Assembly: GCA_964642175.1 (NCBI GenBank)
Contig: CAZXOK010000004.1
Coordinates: 1-64,000, forward strand
Length of the DNA stretch: 64,000 nucleotides
From: JANQGG01 sp964642175
GTDB taxonomy: Bacteria > Bacteroidota > Chlorobiia > Chlorobiales > Chloroherpetonaceae
Direction: 5' to 3'
In this document: positions 17,057 through 26,619 of the stretch, piece by piece
Layout: every line of letters begins with the position of its first letter
Position numbering within the stretch: position 1 is the stretch's first letter
The notes under the pieces: model-generated
Seen by the model: only the letters and a program-made list of their open reading frames with translations
The model's database searches: none
Told to the model about the DNA's origin: nothing
Translations under genes and position numbers: made by a program

Positions 17057-17929
17057 TTAAGACTTTAAACTAAATTCACCAAAAACCGGGTAATGATCAG
17101 AAAATTTGAACTCTTTTAATACCTGGTAATCTTCCACCTGCCAGTGCTTGGAGTATAAAATGTAGTCCAGGGTGCGGTTGGGCAAGCCCGTCGGATAGGT
17201 ATAAAACTGATCGGAATCGTTGTGTTCAACAATTCTTAAGCCCACATCGGTAAGGATGTCCAGGGTTTTATCGTTTTTATAGCTGAAATCATCACGAGCA
17301 CCGGCCTCGAAGCCATTAACCCGGCATCCGGGCGGCACGGTGTTTAAATCGCCCATGAATATCACCGGCTCGCCTTCCAGTTTGCGGATCTCATGCGCGA
17401 TGGATCTGGCCTGCCGGGCCCTATCGGAAGGGTTATACGGATGCAGGTGCGTGTTGCCCACCCACACCACTTTGCCGTTAAAAACAAACGGCGCCAGTGT
17501 AAAGCCCGAAGCGGCCAGGAACATAATACGCCCCGGCAGTAAAAAGTTAATTTGCTTGTGGGCCAGTACCTGCATCTGGCTCATCATCAGGTTTTCGTAA
17601 CGGAACCCTGCAAAGCCTACACCGTGGGAAATGGTTGAGCGGAATCCCCCGATCAGGCGAAAATGATCGCGCTGGCGGAATTTCTTAAACAACTTATCCC
17701 CAAATCCCATAACGCCGTTAAAGACTTCCTGCAGCCCTACTACATCGTACTGGTCTCTATGTTGATGCAGCCATTCGGCAATGTAATAGGTGTAAGCGCG
17801 GGTTTCATGCAAAAGCTCGATACGCTCGGCTTCGTCCATAGGTGATTGCGCAAGCAGATACGGGAGTTTCGGCCCCCTGCCGCGATGGGTATTTATGGTA
17901 AGGCATCTGAGCATCTGACGCTGGCTCAT
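17057..17929 (-). CDS. Endonuclease/exonuclease/phosphatase (EEP) family protein
   Basis: This 290-residue EEP-fold hydrolase lacks a signal peptide. Catalytic motifs in order are VGLQEVF near 64, GNTHLHP near 158, MGDLNTVP near 194, TLDYILYS near 252 and SDHYPVFGE near 275. EEP enzymes cleave phosphodiesters in nucleic acids, phosphoinositides or sphingomyelin. It lies 43 bp upstream of the SDR gene and is probably first in the operon. Its role among sugar genes is unclear. The 280 bp upstream (17930-18209) hold no gene I can support. Confidence 0.85.
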   Translation of the reverse strand: MSQRQMLRCLTINTHRGRGPKLPYLLAQSPMDEAERIELLHETRAYTYYIAEWLHQHRDQYDVVGLQEVFNGVMGFGDKLFKKFRQRDHFRLIGGFRSTISHGVGFAGFRYENLMMSQMQVLAHKQINFLLPGRIMFLAASGFTLAPFVFNGKVVWVGNTHLHPYNPSDRARQARSIAHEIRKLEGEPVIFMGDLNTVPPGCRVNGFEAGARDDFSYKNDKTLDILTDVGLRIVEHNDSDQFYTYPTGLPNRTLDYILYSKHWQVEDYQVLKEFKFSDHYPVFGEFSLKS

Positions 17930-18209
17930 AGAAGCGTCTCTGATTTCTTTGCGTTAAAAAAGCAGTGTTGGGATGCATATCTGACCAGGCTGAACCGGCC
18001 ATTTCTGGAAGCACTCCACATATTGGGGAGGAATATAGGGTATTTTAAAGCGCTATTTCCGGGCTACTGTATTAAGGTATGGTTAAATTATTGGGTTCTT
18101 ATAGTTTAATCCTAACTAAACGTAGCCAATTTTTTTATGGACTTGTTTGGTTATAAGTAATAACAAACCTTAAATCATTAGCGTCAGGCAGATCTGCTTA
18201 ATGATTTTG

Positions 18210-19058
18210 TTAGAGCCTTTTTTCTCTTGAATAAAGTTTTAAAATACCACGTACAGTAACATCTAGCTGACTTCCCTTTGTATAGTCTGCTGGGACAACA
18301 TAGCTAGCTCTATTTTCAGAAATTAAATTCTCGATCTTCTCCTGAGTATTTTGCTCTTGCCATTTTGATTTATTAAATACAGCTATAGATTTGCCTCCTT
18401 GATAATTTACCATTTTCATGGATGGTATATCTGTATCTCCATCACCAATATATATCATTCTGGTGAAAGGTATTGGTCTCTCATTTTCAGGCACATATCT
18501 ATTAATGCTATCATTATCCCAACAGTTGTTTATACCTTTATTTATTCTAAAGAGATATTGTGTTTTTGTAGTGTAGTTAATTGTTACAGATGGCCATATA
18601 GCTACTTCATTATTATAAAAGTATTTACAAGCAAATATGTTTTGAAAATGCTTAGCAATTTCCGTTCCCTTAATCATTTCGTATAGCCCACTCGATATAA
18701 TGTAGTGCTCAACTTGAATGTTATGATCAATAACCCATTGATTTATATGGTTAAACCATTCTTTTACACCATCAAACAATGGAATATGAGAACCAAATTC
18801 TCGAAGTTTATTTTTCCCAAGTTTATCGATTCCTCTTTGTTTAGCTTGTTCCAGTAACATGCAAATATATGTTAAAATTTCATCTCCATCTGAGTCTTTT
18901 GACCGACTTTTAACTTGGTTCCAAAATTCAATCGCTTTTGGATAACCCATTGCCGGCAATAGGCCATGCTGAGCACAGTCTCCATCTGCCAGAGTTCCGT
19001 CAAAATCATATACAATTGCACATTTAAATGGGCTAGACTTGCTTACATTATCCATCAT
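18210..19058 (-). CDS. HAD-superfamily hydrolase (SerB-like)
   Basis: This 282-residue HAD hydrolase has motif I YDFDGTLADGD near 18, motif II IISSGLYEM near 122 and motif III IGDGDTDIPSM near 205. The long helical cap and late motif III resemble phosphoserine-phosphatase-like HADs of unknown substrate. The gene stands alone. It is visibly richer in A and T than the flanking genes, with many ATA, TTA and AAT codons, suggesting recent acquisition. No transposase or repeat was seen beside it. Confidence 0.82.
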   Translation of the reverse strand: MMDNVSKSSPFKCAIVYDFDGTLADGDCAQHGLLPAMGYPKAIEFWNQVKSRSKDSDGDEILTYICMLLEQAKQRGIDKLGKNKLREFGSHIPLFDGVKEWFNHINQWVIDHNIQVEHYIISSGLYEMIKGTEIAKHFQNIFACKYFYNNEVAIWPSVTINYTTKTQYLFRINKGINNCWDNDSINRYVPENERPIPFTRMIYIGDGDTDIPSMKMVNYQGGKSIAVFNKSKWQEQNTQEKIENLISENRASYVVPADYTKGSQLDVTVRGILKLYSREKRL

Positions 19059-19322
19059 TTATACTTTCTTAACTTTTGAATTAATTCGCGTTTTATCACA
19101 TGGAGAAATATTCTTATGTGTCAAATATTATAGCTCTTTTCCAGAGATATTATCACTCAGTTATATTGGATTTCTAACTGGTATAGGATGAGTATTTTTG
19201 GATATTATCCTTTTCAACAATTTTAAAACTGACTAATCATGATAGATTTCTAACAGTTGTTTTTTAGAAGGATTAAATTGAACATCAATCACCTCCCCAT
19301 TGCCTGATTCCAACACATTTCT

Positions 19323-20750
19323 CTAAACCGTTTTGGGTTGTTGTTCAGCTTTTACTTTTTTGAGCGCTGCTTCATCAAGCTTAAAGCCTGCCAGTACCAT
19401 TAGAGCCAGAATTGCCAGCACGGCCGGCAGGTAGGCCACGCCAAATAAAAGGGCCTGTTGTACAGCGGGAGACTGCATTTGGTCCGAGGGCAGGTTTTTA
19501 TCAAACCCTGCCACTGAGAGTGCAACGCCAATGATCAACGGGCCTATGGCATGGGTGATTTTTTCAACAAAACTGTAAAGTGCTGTATAGGTGCCTTCCC
19601 TTCGAATCCCCGTCATGGTGGCATCGTACTCAATAGTATCGGTAAGCATGGACATGGCTATCAGAATGTTACCGGCAGCGGCCAGGCCAACAAACATAGC
19701 ACGGATCAGGATATAAGCTATAGGCTCACCGGGTTCAGCCAGAACCCAGCTGATTGAATAGATCACGTAGCTCACACCTGCAAATATATAGGTTGAGCGC
19801 TTGCCTACCCGCCTGGAAATGTTGACCAGAACCGGAGTAGAAACAACCGACATTACGGTAACACCCACGTAGAAAAGGGCCATTATTTTCAGATCAAGCT
19901 GCAAAGAATTTGTGATATAGAAGATCATTACCGCACCGGTAGAGGCAAAAGCCAGCAACTGGCAGGCTTTTACAGTTAGCAGCCTAAGAAAATGATGATT
20001 GTGCATCACCGCGGAAAGATCGGCCCTGATATCTGGAAACGACTCTCCTGCCCTGGTGAACCTAGCTTCTTTGGTGCCCAGGAAAGTAATAAACATGCTC
20101 AGAAATATGATCGCGGCGCCCGAAAGCCCCAGCACGGCATAAGATGCGGCCTCATCCCTGCCCATCTCTTCCAGGAAGAAATTGCCCAGGCCTCCGGCAA
20201 TAAAACTCCCGATCATGACAAAAACCACCCTGTAGCTGTGAATTGAGGAACGCTCGTGGTAGCTGTCGGTCATTTCGGCCGGCATGGCCATGAAAGGCAC
20301 ATTAAAGGTGGTGTAGCCGATGGTATAAATGAGCAATGCTCCAAAGACATAGCCTGCCGTGATGAGTTCATTTTCAAAAACCGGAGTGGTGAAAACCAGG
20401 GCAAGCGATGCGGCAGATATAACTGCCCCCCAAACCAAAAACGGACGCCGCCTGCCAATGGGCGAGCGTATCCGGTCGCTCCAATAGCCCACTACCGGAT
20501 CGCTTAAGACATCGAGAATCTTGCTGGTAAAGATCACGGCCCCGGCAAGAGCAGGCTCAATTTTTAGCACGCCCACCATGTAGAACAAAACCAACATGCT
20601 GATGCCATTAATAAGGACGGCCACGCCTAATGCCCCGGTTCCCCAGGCAAGTTTAATGTTTGCTGGCACTGTCAGAATTTCCTCAGCAACGGGTGTGCCC
20701 ATTGATGGAGCTGTTTTCGGTGTTGGCTTTTCGTTGACTTTGTTCAACAT
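19323..20750 (-). CDS. GPH-family sugar:cation symporter (MFS)
   Basis: This 475-residue transporter of the glycoside-pentoside-hexuronide:cation symporter family (MelB-like) has about twelve transmembrane segments. The family loop SDPVVGYWSDRIRSPIGRRRPFL lies near residues 83-105. The end of TM5 has the usual NVPFMAMPAEMTDSYHERS near 150. It would import a glycoside or uronide with Na+ or H+. It is a single gene with no sugar-degrading enzyme next to it, so the substrate is unknown. Confidence 0.9.
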   Translation of the reverse strand: MLNKVNEKPTPKTAPSMGTPVAEEILTVPANIKLAWGTGALGVAVLINGISMLVLFYMVGVLKIEPALAGAVIFTSKILDVLSDPVVGYWSDRIRSPIGRRRPFLVWGAVISAASLALVFTTPVFENELITAGYVFGALLIYTIGYTTFNVPFMAMPAEMTDSYHERSSIHSYRVVFVMIGSFIAGGLGNFFLEEMGRDEAASYAVLGLSGAAIIFLSMFITFLGTKEARFTRAGESFPDIRADLSAVMHNHHFLRLLTVKACQLLAFASTGAVMIFYITNSLQLDLKIMALFYVGVTVMSVVSTPVLVNISRRVGKRSTYIFAGVSYVIYSISWVLAEPGEPIAYILIRAMFVGLAAAGNILIAMSMLTDTIEYDATMTGIRREGTYTALYSFVEKITHAIGPLIIGVALSVAGFDKNLPSDQMQSPAVQQALLFGVAYLPAVLAILALMVLAGFKLDEAALKKVKAEQQPKTV

Positions 20751-21034
20751 AATTACAGGTTTTGCTGATTTTACCTGAGTATAAGGCTTCTGAACATTTT
20801 TAGGGCTATGATCATGAAAATAAAATATCTGTTTATGTGTTCATTGAAATCTGTAATTTCAAAGAAGCATAAAATGGGTAAAGTAGCGTATTCTCTTGTC
20901 AGAGTTTATAAAAAAGCGCAAAAGGGTTGGATTGTATTGGTTGGCCATGTTCAGAGCGCAAGATGCTGGCACGCTTCCGAAATTTTAGTTCATACAGAGT
21001 TATTATTGAGATCATAGAACGAAGTATTGGAAGG

Positions 21035-21610
21035 TTAAATGCCGGTTTCTGCATTGGATTTATCTGTTTCCCACTCATGTTTAAGGATCGCCCACAAGGC
21101 CACATCTTCGAAGGTGCCCCACTTTTTTACTCGCTCTCGCAACAGTCCCTCTTGCCTGAAGCCGTTTTTTTCAAGTACGCGTCCGGATGCCGGGTTTCGT
21201 AACATATGGTAAGCATACAACCGGTTCAGGCCTAAATCTTCAAACCCGTAGCGCACCACTCTGCTCAGCGCTTCGGTCATGAAACCCTGTCCACAGGCAT
21301 TGCTGACCATCCAGAAACTAAGCTCTGCCAACAAATGCTCACGATCAATTTTACGCAGCTCCAGAAGGCCCAGGAACCCTCCATCAGCCTTGTTTTTGAG
21401 GGTATATGTTACGCTGCGGCCCAGGCTTCGTTCAGCCTTTTCGTGCGCCACATAGCGGGCGGCTTCATTCTCGGGATAAGGATGCGGCAGGGAGATCATG
21501 GTATCGGCAATGCTTCGTGTGGCTGCAGCTTGTTGAATGGCCTGTGTATCGGTGGCCTCGAGCGGTCTAAGCCAAAGGCGCTGGGTTTCAAGGACTGGTG
21601 GTTTCTGCAT
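21035..21610 (-). CDS. GNAT acetyltransferase (RimJ/RimL-like)
   Basis: This GNAT of about 191 residues has the RimJ-type start ETQRLWLRPLEATD, then ELSFWMVSNACGQGFMTEALSRVVRYGFEDLGLNRL (acetyl-CoA site) and NPASGRVLEKNGFRQEGLLRE. This family acetylates protein N-termini or small amines. The ATG at 21610 is preferred because the longer frame begins with TTG at 21634. It is monocistronic. Confidence 0.87.
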   Translation of the reverse strand: MQKPPVLETQRLWLRPLEATDTQAIQQAAATRSIADTMISLPHPYPENEAARYVAHEKAERSLGRSVTYTLKNKADGGFLGLLELRKIDREHLLAELSFWMVSNACGQGFMTEALSRVVRYGFEDLGLNRLYAYHMLRNPASGRVLEKNGFRQEGLLRERVKKWGTFEDVALWAILKHEWETDKSNAETGI

Positions 21611-21694
21611 AATCAAGGTTTTTTGATCCTCCAATGTATTCTCTTGGTCTGGTTTGCCGGAGCATTGGACTAAGGTATGCGTTGGTAATGGCGA

Positions 21695-22414
21695 TCACAA
21701 ACCGCACTTTGCTTCGAAAACCATGGTTTCAAAATTTACCATACCTTCGTTTTTCACGTGTTTTCCATGAGATTCAATCCCTTTCAGATGCTCATCAGCC
21801 GACTCACCGGGTTGGCATTGCTCAATGGTTGTGAATCCGGCCTGCTTCAAGGCCAATGTTAAAAGTTCACCATCGTATAGGAATTGATGGCCCCAGTTGT
21901 AAAAGGCGTTATTGATCACAAATGGTGCTTTATAAACACCAATATCTTTCAAATGCCTGTCGGTGATCCACTTTGTAAATGCCTCGTTCAATGGATGTCC
22001 GTTTGGGTTATACAAACCGATAAGAACAGCAAGGTCTGGTGTAGCGATTCGGAGCGTTCCTCCCGGTTTTAATATGCGTCGGCACTCCTGTAACATCCGC
22101 TGGCCTTCATTCCATGAGATATGTTCGATCATATGTTCGCTATAGACATAGTCAAAGCTATCTTTTTCAAATGGAAAGCGTTTCCTGGCATCAAGATAAA
22201 TGGCATGATCCGATAAGGTCAGGTCGGAACTAAGCCAGCCCTGAATCGATGTTCGCCCTGCGCCAATCTGTAACTTCCTGATCTTGTGAGCGTCCATATA
22301 GCGCTTTATGATCCGGCTCCTGTGTAGCCACCCTCGCAGGATTTTAATTTTCCTGAAGTCGCGTACCAGGCCGTAAATGGCATCAGATTTCTTTAAAAGG
22401 GTTTTAAGTTTCAT
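21695..22414 (-). CDS. Class I SAM-dependent methyltransferase
   Basis: This 239-residue Methyltransf_11-type protein has an atypical motif I, LQIGAGRTSIQGWLSSDL, near 48, and a post-motif SFDYVYSEHMIEHI near 86. RRILKPGGTLRIATPD near 113 is motif IV/V. Similar proteins occur in LPS and glycan clusters, where they methylate sugars or lipid-linked glycans. GGGAG lies 7 bp before the start. Confidence 0.85.
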   Translation of the reverse strand: MKLKTLLKKSDAIYGLVRDFRKIKILRGWLHRSRIIKRYMDAHKIRKLQIGAGRTSIQGWLSSDLTLSDHAIYLDARKRFPFEKDSFDYVYSEHMIEHISWNEGQRMLQECRRILKPGGTLRIATPDLAVLIGLYNPNGHPLNEAFTKWITDRHLKDIGVYKAPFVINNAFYNWGHQFLYDGELLTLALKQAGFTTIEQCQPGESADEHLKGIESHGKHVKNEGMVNFETMVFEAKCGL

Positions 22415-22764
22415 GCAAACTCCCAGGGCAAAAACCTGTTCTTATTGTGTTATTATCTGGCGCAATGTGGTGGTCGGATACAACTCTTACCCCGATAAGC
22501 TTTAAAGTTGAACTTCCCGTCCTTTATAAGAGGCAATTCAAAAATACTGAAATCCGATAATCTAAAGCAAGCCGGTCAATACCAGATAACTGTGCAGTAC
22601 AAACGACACATCAGATCTCATATTTCAGGTAGAAAATACATAATACCACCGATTAATGGCATTGTCTTATGATCAATAACTCTCGTCGGGTTTTTGATTT
22701 GTTGCATCAGCACACTCTTCTTGTTCTAACCTGTAAAATATGTCCGAATCCGGCAAGATTATCA
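22415..22764. other. Intergenic stretch without recognised features
   Basis: The 350 bp between the methyltransferase start and the SNase-like stop have no convincing open frame, hairpin terminator or repeat. The methyltransferase promoter should lie near 22420-22520. Confidence 0.5.
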
Positions 22765-24033
22765 CTAAAAAAAGATCGGTTGCCCGGAGACCACCTGGTT
22801 GCCGGTATAGCCGGCCTTGTCTTTTTCCTGACCATCCTGATCACAGAGCGTGATCTCATCGCCGGTGTTGTTTAAGCTTAATCTGCCTTTTGCCGTGATC
22901 TCCTCCGTAGCGTCTGCTGCCAGAGAAAGTTCACCCAATGGCATCTGATTGCCGAATCTGTCTTTTAAAGACCAACCCTGGAGGGAAATTTGATCAGAAG
23001 AGAAGTTTTTCAGCGTAACCGTCTCATTTCCGGCATCTTTTCCGGCAGGATTAGGCAGCATGGCAACAATTTTAATGCCCTGCGCCGGCGGAACAGGCAG
23101 CGCTTCATCTGTGGAAACATCATCTGCAATCTGGGAAATATGGGTCAGTTTCATTTGGGGATCCCCATTGTAAAGGCTTAGCTGGCCTGTCACATACACA
23201 TAGCTTCGCCGTGGCTCAGAATTATCTTCCCCCGAGGAAATATAACGCTGCTCTAAAAGCATCTTTAAATCAACACCCTCGGGGCTGTCCAGCTCGGGAA
23301 GGTAAAAGGTAAAGGGCTGGGGTTTGGAGCCGATATCTATAAAACCTTTACTGCCATTATGAATGGTCTTGATGTTTCGAACCTCGGTAAAAATGGTTAC
23401 GGTTTTTCCCTCACCCGCTTTTGCAAGAATCTCGGCATACTGAAGCCGAGTGTTGTAGATGATCTTTCCGGCTGCAATGTGCGCCCGGTAGACCTCGATG
23501 AGGCTCGCGCGCAGGTTCCACCAGGTGGATAGCAGCGGATAATTGCGGCGAACCTCGCCATTAACCAGTACCTGGTTCCAGACACCCACGTGCGCCATTT
23601 GAGCCAGGCTCTCGGCCTTGATATAACGCTCGTGGTTTTGTTTAAAGCTGGCAAAACCATATTTGGTGAAATATGGGCTGTAGCCTTCGCCGATCATCAC
23701 TTCCTGAAAATCAACCCCATCGTGATAGACAAAAGCAAGTAAACGGCCATAATTGCCGCGGTATTTCTCGAGGCACACTTTGGTGTTCTCAGTACCGGGA
23801 AATTCCAGGGTCACTTCCGTGGAACCTTCAAAAAAAGCAATAGCGCGCTTGGTGGCTTCGGCACCCCAGGGCGTTTTAGGTTTGCTGCCTCCCGAGCCCG
23901 GCTTTTCTTCGGTATCCAGGCATAAAATGCGGATGCTTTCGGTTTTACCCCCCGGCAACGATACCTTGATGGTATCGCCATCCACAACTTCCACGAAGGG
24001 TACACTAATATGTGTTCCTGCAAAATTTGGCAT
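22765..24033 (-). CDS. Thermonuclease-like (SNase) protein with lamin-tail domain
   Basis: This is a 422-residue protein in three parts. Residues 10-150 form a staphylococcal-nuclease (OB-fold) domain: VVDGDTIKVSLPGG, IRILCLDTEEK, LEKYRGNYGRLLAFVYHDG and GYSPYFTKYG. The middle (about 170-310) is beta-rich and resembles an OB-type module (KTVTIFTEVRNI, YVYVTGQLSLYNGDPQMKL). Residues 325-415 are a lamin-tail (LTD) domain with GNETVTLKNFSSDQISLQGWSLKDRFGN. No signal peptide is apparent. SNase domains cleave DNA/RNA with Ca2+; LTDs often accompany extracellular nucleases. Substrate and location are uncertain. Confidence 0.82.
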   Translation of the reverse strand: MPNFAGTHISVPFVEVVDGDTIKVSLPGGKTESIRILCLDTEEKPGSGGSKPKTPWGAEATKRAIAFFEGSTEVTLEFPGTENTKVCLEKYRGNYGRLLAFVYHDGVDFQEVMIGEGYSPYFTKYGFASFKQNHERYIKAESLAQMAHVGVWNQVLVNGEVRRNYPLLSTWWNLRASLIEVYRAHIAAGKIIYNTRLQYAEILAKAGEGKTVTIFTEVRNIKTIHNGSKGFIDIGSKPQPFTFYLPELDSPEGVDLKMLLEQRYISSGEDNSEPRRSYVYVTGQLSLYNGDPQMKLTHISQIADDVSTDEALPVPPAQGIKIVAMLPNPAGKDAGNETVTLKNFSSDQISLQGWSLKDRFGNQMPLGELSLAADATEEITAKGRLSLNNTGDEITLCDQDGQEKDKAGYTGNQVVSGQPIFF

Positions 24034-24120
24034 GAGTTTGTCCTTTGGTTTTGGGGTTGATATTACAATTCAGGGTTCGCTCTACGGCTCGAAACAATAT
24101 AAGCCAATGAGTGATCTTTT

Positions 24121-24480
24121 TCAGGATTGATCTTCTCTTGGATCGTCGCTTTCTGAGTGAAGCGTTTTACCGGGGGTGAAGTGAATAAATTTCGCTCCGG
24201 AGGGAGCACCGGGTTTATGCCATATACCACGGGGTACAATAAAGGATGAGCCTTCAGGGGCCACATAATGTTTTGGGCCATCTTCTTCCAGCAATGTGAT
24301 CTCAAAACTTCCTTCAATGATGTAGAAAAATTCGTCGGTATCGGGGTGCATCTCCCAAAAGAGAGCCGTACCGGTAACACGGCAAGTGCCAAAAGCCTTT
24401 CCGTTAAACAAGCCATATTCCAGGAAAGAGCCGTCGGGATTCTGGGCCAGAAGCTTTAGTATATTAGTGATTTCCATCAT
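24121..24480 (-). CDS. Small cupin-domain protein
   Basis: This is a 119-residue single-domain cupin. Motif 1 is HPDTDEFFYIIEGSFEITL near 45, and motif 2 is PEGSSFIVPRGIWHKPGAP near 75. The second metal ligand set is reduced to one His (WHKP). Such proteins are metal-dependent isomerases or dioxygenases, or ligand-binding shells; none can be chosen here. Two consecutive ATGs allow a start at 24480 or 24477. Confidence 0.82.
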   Translation of the reverse strand: MMEITNILKLLAQNPDGSFLEYGLFNGKAFGTCRVTGTALFWEMHPDTDEFFYIIEGSFEITLLEEDGPKHYVAPEGSSFIVPRGIWHKPGAPSGAKFIHFTPGKTLHSESDDPREDQS

Positions 24481-24630
24481 GCCGAATTGAGAGGCGATTG
24501 AAAATTTATCATCTATCTCTTAAAACCTCAATTCTTTAACATACCATTCCGGAAGTGTGTTAAAAAACGGGTAATTATTCAACTAAATTTTCTGTCACGA
24601 CAACCTTGCAGATGTGCAATGACTTTCACA

Positions 24631-25365
24631 TCATGGAATGGCGCGTTCAGAGAAGTTATGCTCCCACTGTTTCATGTCTATCCGCTTGATCAATAACCAA
24701 ACACCTATGATCAGTTCAAAAAGACTGCCCAATCCATAAAGAACCGTTTCTATGATCACAGGATGGTTCTGAGAAAGCAGGCTCAGTAAAACCAATACCA
24801 ACATTGAGAAATAGGTAAAGATGCCCCAAAGTGATAAAAACTTTGGAATGTATTGCGAAATGAAAAGCAAATAACAAAACACCGTACCTCCCAGTCCGAC
24901 AAATATGAGCACAATATCTAATGTGGCCGTGCGCGCATTTAACAAACTCTCAATCAGTATCATCATGGATGGGGTTTCAACAGCATTTGAAGACACCTCA
25001 CCCGTAACCAGTTGCAAAACCACCACACTGAAAAATATGGTCGCGGCGCCAACTACCGCTTCAGTTGTTCTAAGAAGCAGGGCAAGTAACGCAAGATGGT
25101 TATTTACCGGTTTCAAAAGCACATAAAACGCCCACGAAAGAACAATAACGCTTGCGTAGATGATCACGACACAAACCATTCCGATCCGAAACAACAGATC
25201 ACCGGGAAGAATGTTTTCGATTGTTGCCGCTGTTTGTCCTTCAACAATCAGTCTGGCATCAATAAAACCAGCATTGATCATGGCGGTTATGATGATAACC
25301 AGGTAGGCAATGCCCGCCACTCGGGAATAGATTAATGGTGTTCGCGTTGTGATGTCGTTTCTCAT
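24631..25365 (-). CDS. DUF4386 membrane protein
   Basis: This integral membrane protein of about 244 residues has six or seven membrane segments and the DUF4386 hallmark TPLIYSRVAGIAYLVIII near the N-terminus. The later segments LLLRTTEAVVGAATIFFSVV and SLWGIFTYFSMLVLVL also fit. The start is set at ATG 25365 (MRNDITTR), matching the usual beginning; the frame is open to 25395. Function unknown, single gene. Confidence 0.85.
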   Translation of the reverse strand: MRNDITTRTPLIYSRVAGIAYLVIIITAMINAGFIDARLIVEGQTAATIENILPGDLLFRIGMVCVVIIYASVIVLSWAFYVLLKPVNNHLALLALLLRTTEAVVGAATIFFSVVVLQLVTGEVSSNAVETPSMMILIESLLNARTATLDIVLIFVGLGGTVFCYLLFISQYIPKFLSLWGIFTYFSMLVLVLLSLLSQNHPVIIETVLYGLGSLFELIIGVWLLIKRIDMKQWEHNFSERAIP

Positions 25366-25515
25366 TCGTTCAACCGGAATGGGTATTAAGAACAAGGCAC
25401 TTTATGAGCCGAAAATAACATAGGCTTACTTATGCTCTGTTTTTAGGTCTCTTTCTATGCAAGATATAAGAAACCGGGGTATTGTGTGCCCGAAAATTCA
25501 CAAGAGAACAAATTT

Positions 25516-26535
25516 TCACTTCCCACTGCCAGAAAGATCAAACCGGGTAAGCACGGGGTAATGATCACTGGTGGTGCCATCGTAATTCAAGAGGTAGGTA
25601 TCGGCGAAACACACCTGTGCGCTACCGGGTATGTAAAAGGTCATGAACTCGTCCGTTACCAGGTGATGATCCACCATATCGCTGTAGAACACGGTTGAAG
25701 TTATTCCGGCTTCAGAGAGGGCTTTTGTGGGAAATATGTAATTGGAGCTATCATCCACAAAAATCTTGTAAGAAGAGGCCTTGGAAGCGGTGATGGACAG
25801 ATCAACATCATCATTAAAATCCCCGCACACGATCACGTGGGATGCGGAGTGGTTACGATCGAGGTACGAGTTCAGGGCGGCGGCTGCCGTTTTACGGCGT
25901 TTCCAATCATCTTTGCCGGCACCGGCCTTGGCATGTAACAGGATCATGACCAGATCGATCTTTTGGCCAACTACCGTTACACGAAGCCGAACTTCCACAG
26001 GCGGGCGCCCGGCAAACTCATAATTATTGTCTTTAAGTATCACTTTGGCTCTCTCTACACTGGCCACACTGGTGTTATAGATCAGCCCCACTTTTAATTC
26101 ACGATTACCAAAATCGTTGTAATACGCTGCGCCGTCGGTAACCATGGGATCATTCGCCAAAAAACCCTCATACCCCGCAAGCGACGACAAAAGCCTGTTG
26201 AAATGAGCGCGGCTCGTGATTTCCTGCACCGACCACAGATCCATCTCTAAACCGGCCATGATCTTATAAACATTGTTAAGTTGAAGGGTTTCATTTCCGG
26301 GGCCTCTGCCAGAATGGCCAAACCACTCCAGGTTCCAGGTGGCAATATCAAGCGTGGAGTCTGTGCCAATACCTGGCACAGCCTTAGCTGCAGTGACACT
26401 CTTTCCGGATTGACCATTCTTATCGTTGATCAACCGGGCGTGCCAGTTGCAGCTTAATGAAAAACAGCTCAGGAGTACCAGAATCAACACACCCGGCATA
26501 AAACGGCTGTTGTTTAACGTGTTGGTTTTTTTCAT
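25516..26535 (-). CDS. EEP-family lipoprotein nuclease/phosphatase
   Basis: This 339-residue EEP-fold hydrolase has a lipoprotein signal; the hydrophobic VLILVLLSCFSLSC places the lipid-bearing Cys near residue 29. Motifs are IATWNLEWFG near 63, LWSVQEI near 98, LMILLHAKAG near 200, CGDFNDDVD near 238 and SDHYPVLTRFD at the end. It is probably periplasmic or surface-exposed and cleaves phosphodiesters such as DNA. It is a single gene, unrelated in neighbourhood to the cytosolic EEP protein at 17057. Confidence 0.87.
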   Translation of the reverse strand: MKKTNTLNNSRFMPGVLILVLLSCFSLSCNWHARLINDKNGQSGKSVTAAKAVPGIGTDSTLDIATWNLEWFGHSGRGPGNETLQLNNVYKIMAGLEMDLWSVQEITSRAHFNRLLSSLAGYEGFLANDPMVTDGAAYYNDFGNRELKVGLIYNTSVASVERAKVILKDNNYEFAGRPPVEVRLRVTVVGQKIDLVMILLHAKAGAGKDDWKRRKTAAAALNSYLDRNHSASHVIVCGDFNDDVDLSITASKASSYKIFVDDSSNYIFPTKALSEAGITSTVFYSDMVDHHLVTDEFMTFYIPGSAQVCFADTYLLNYDGTTSDHYPVLTRFDLSGSGK

Positions 26536-26619
26536 GCCCGTTTAACTCGTATCAGTAAAGAGGACTTTTTCACCCTGATCAACCATCTGTTACCCGGGTA
26601 TAATTCCAGGTTGAACAGG

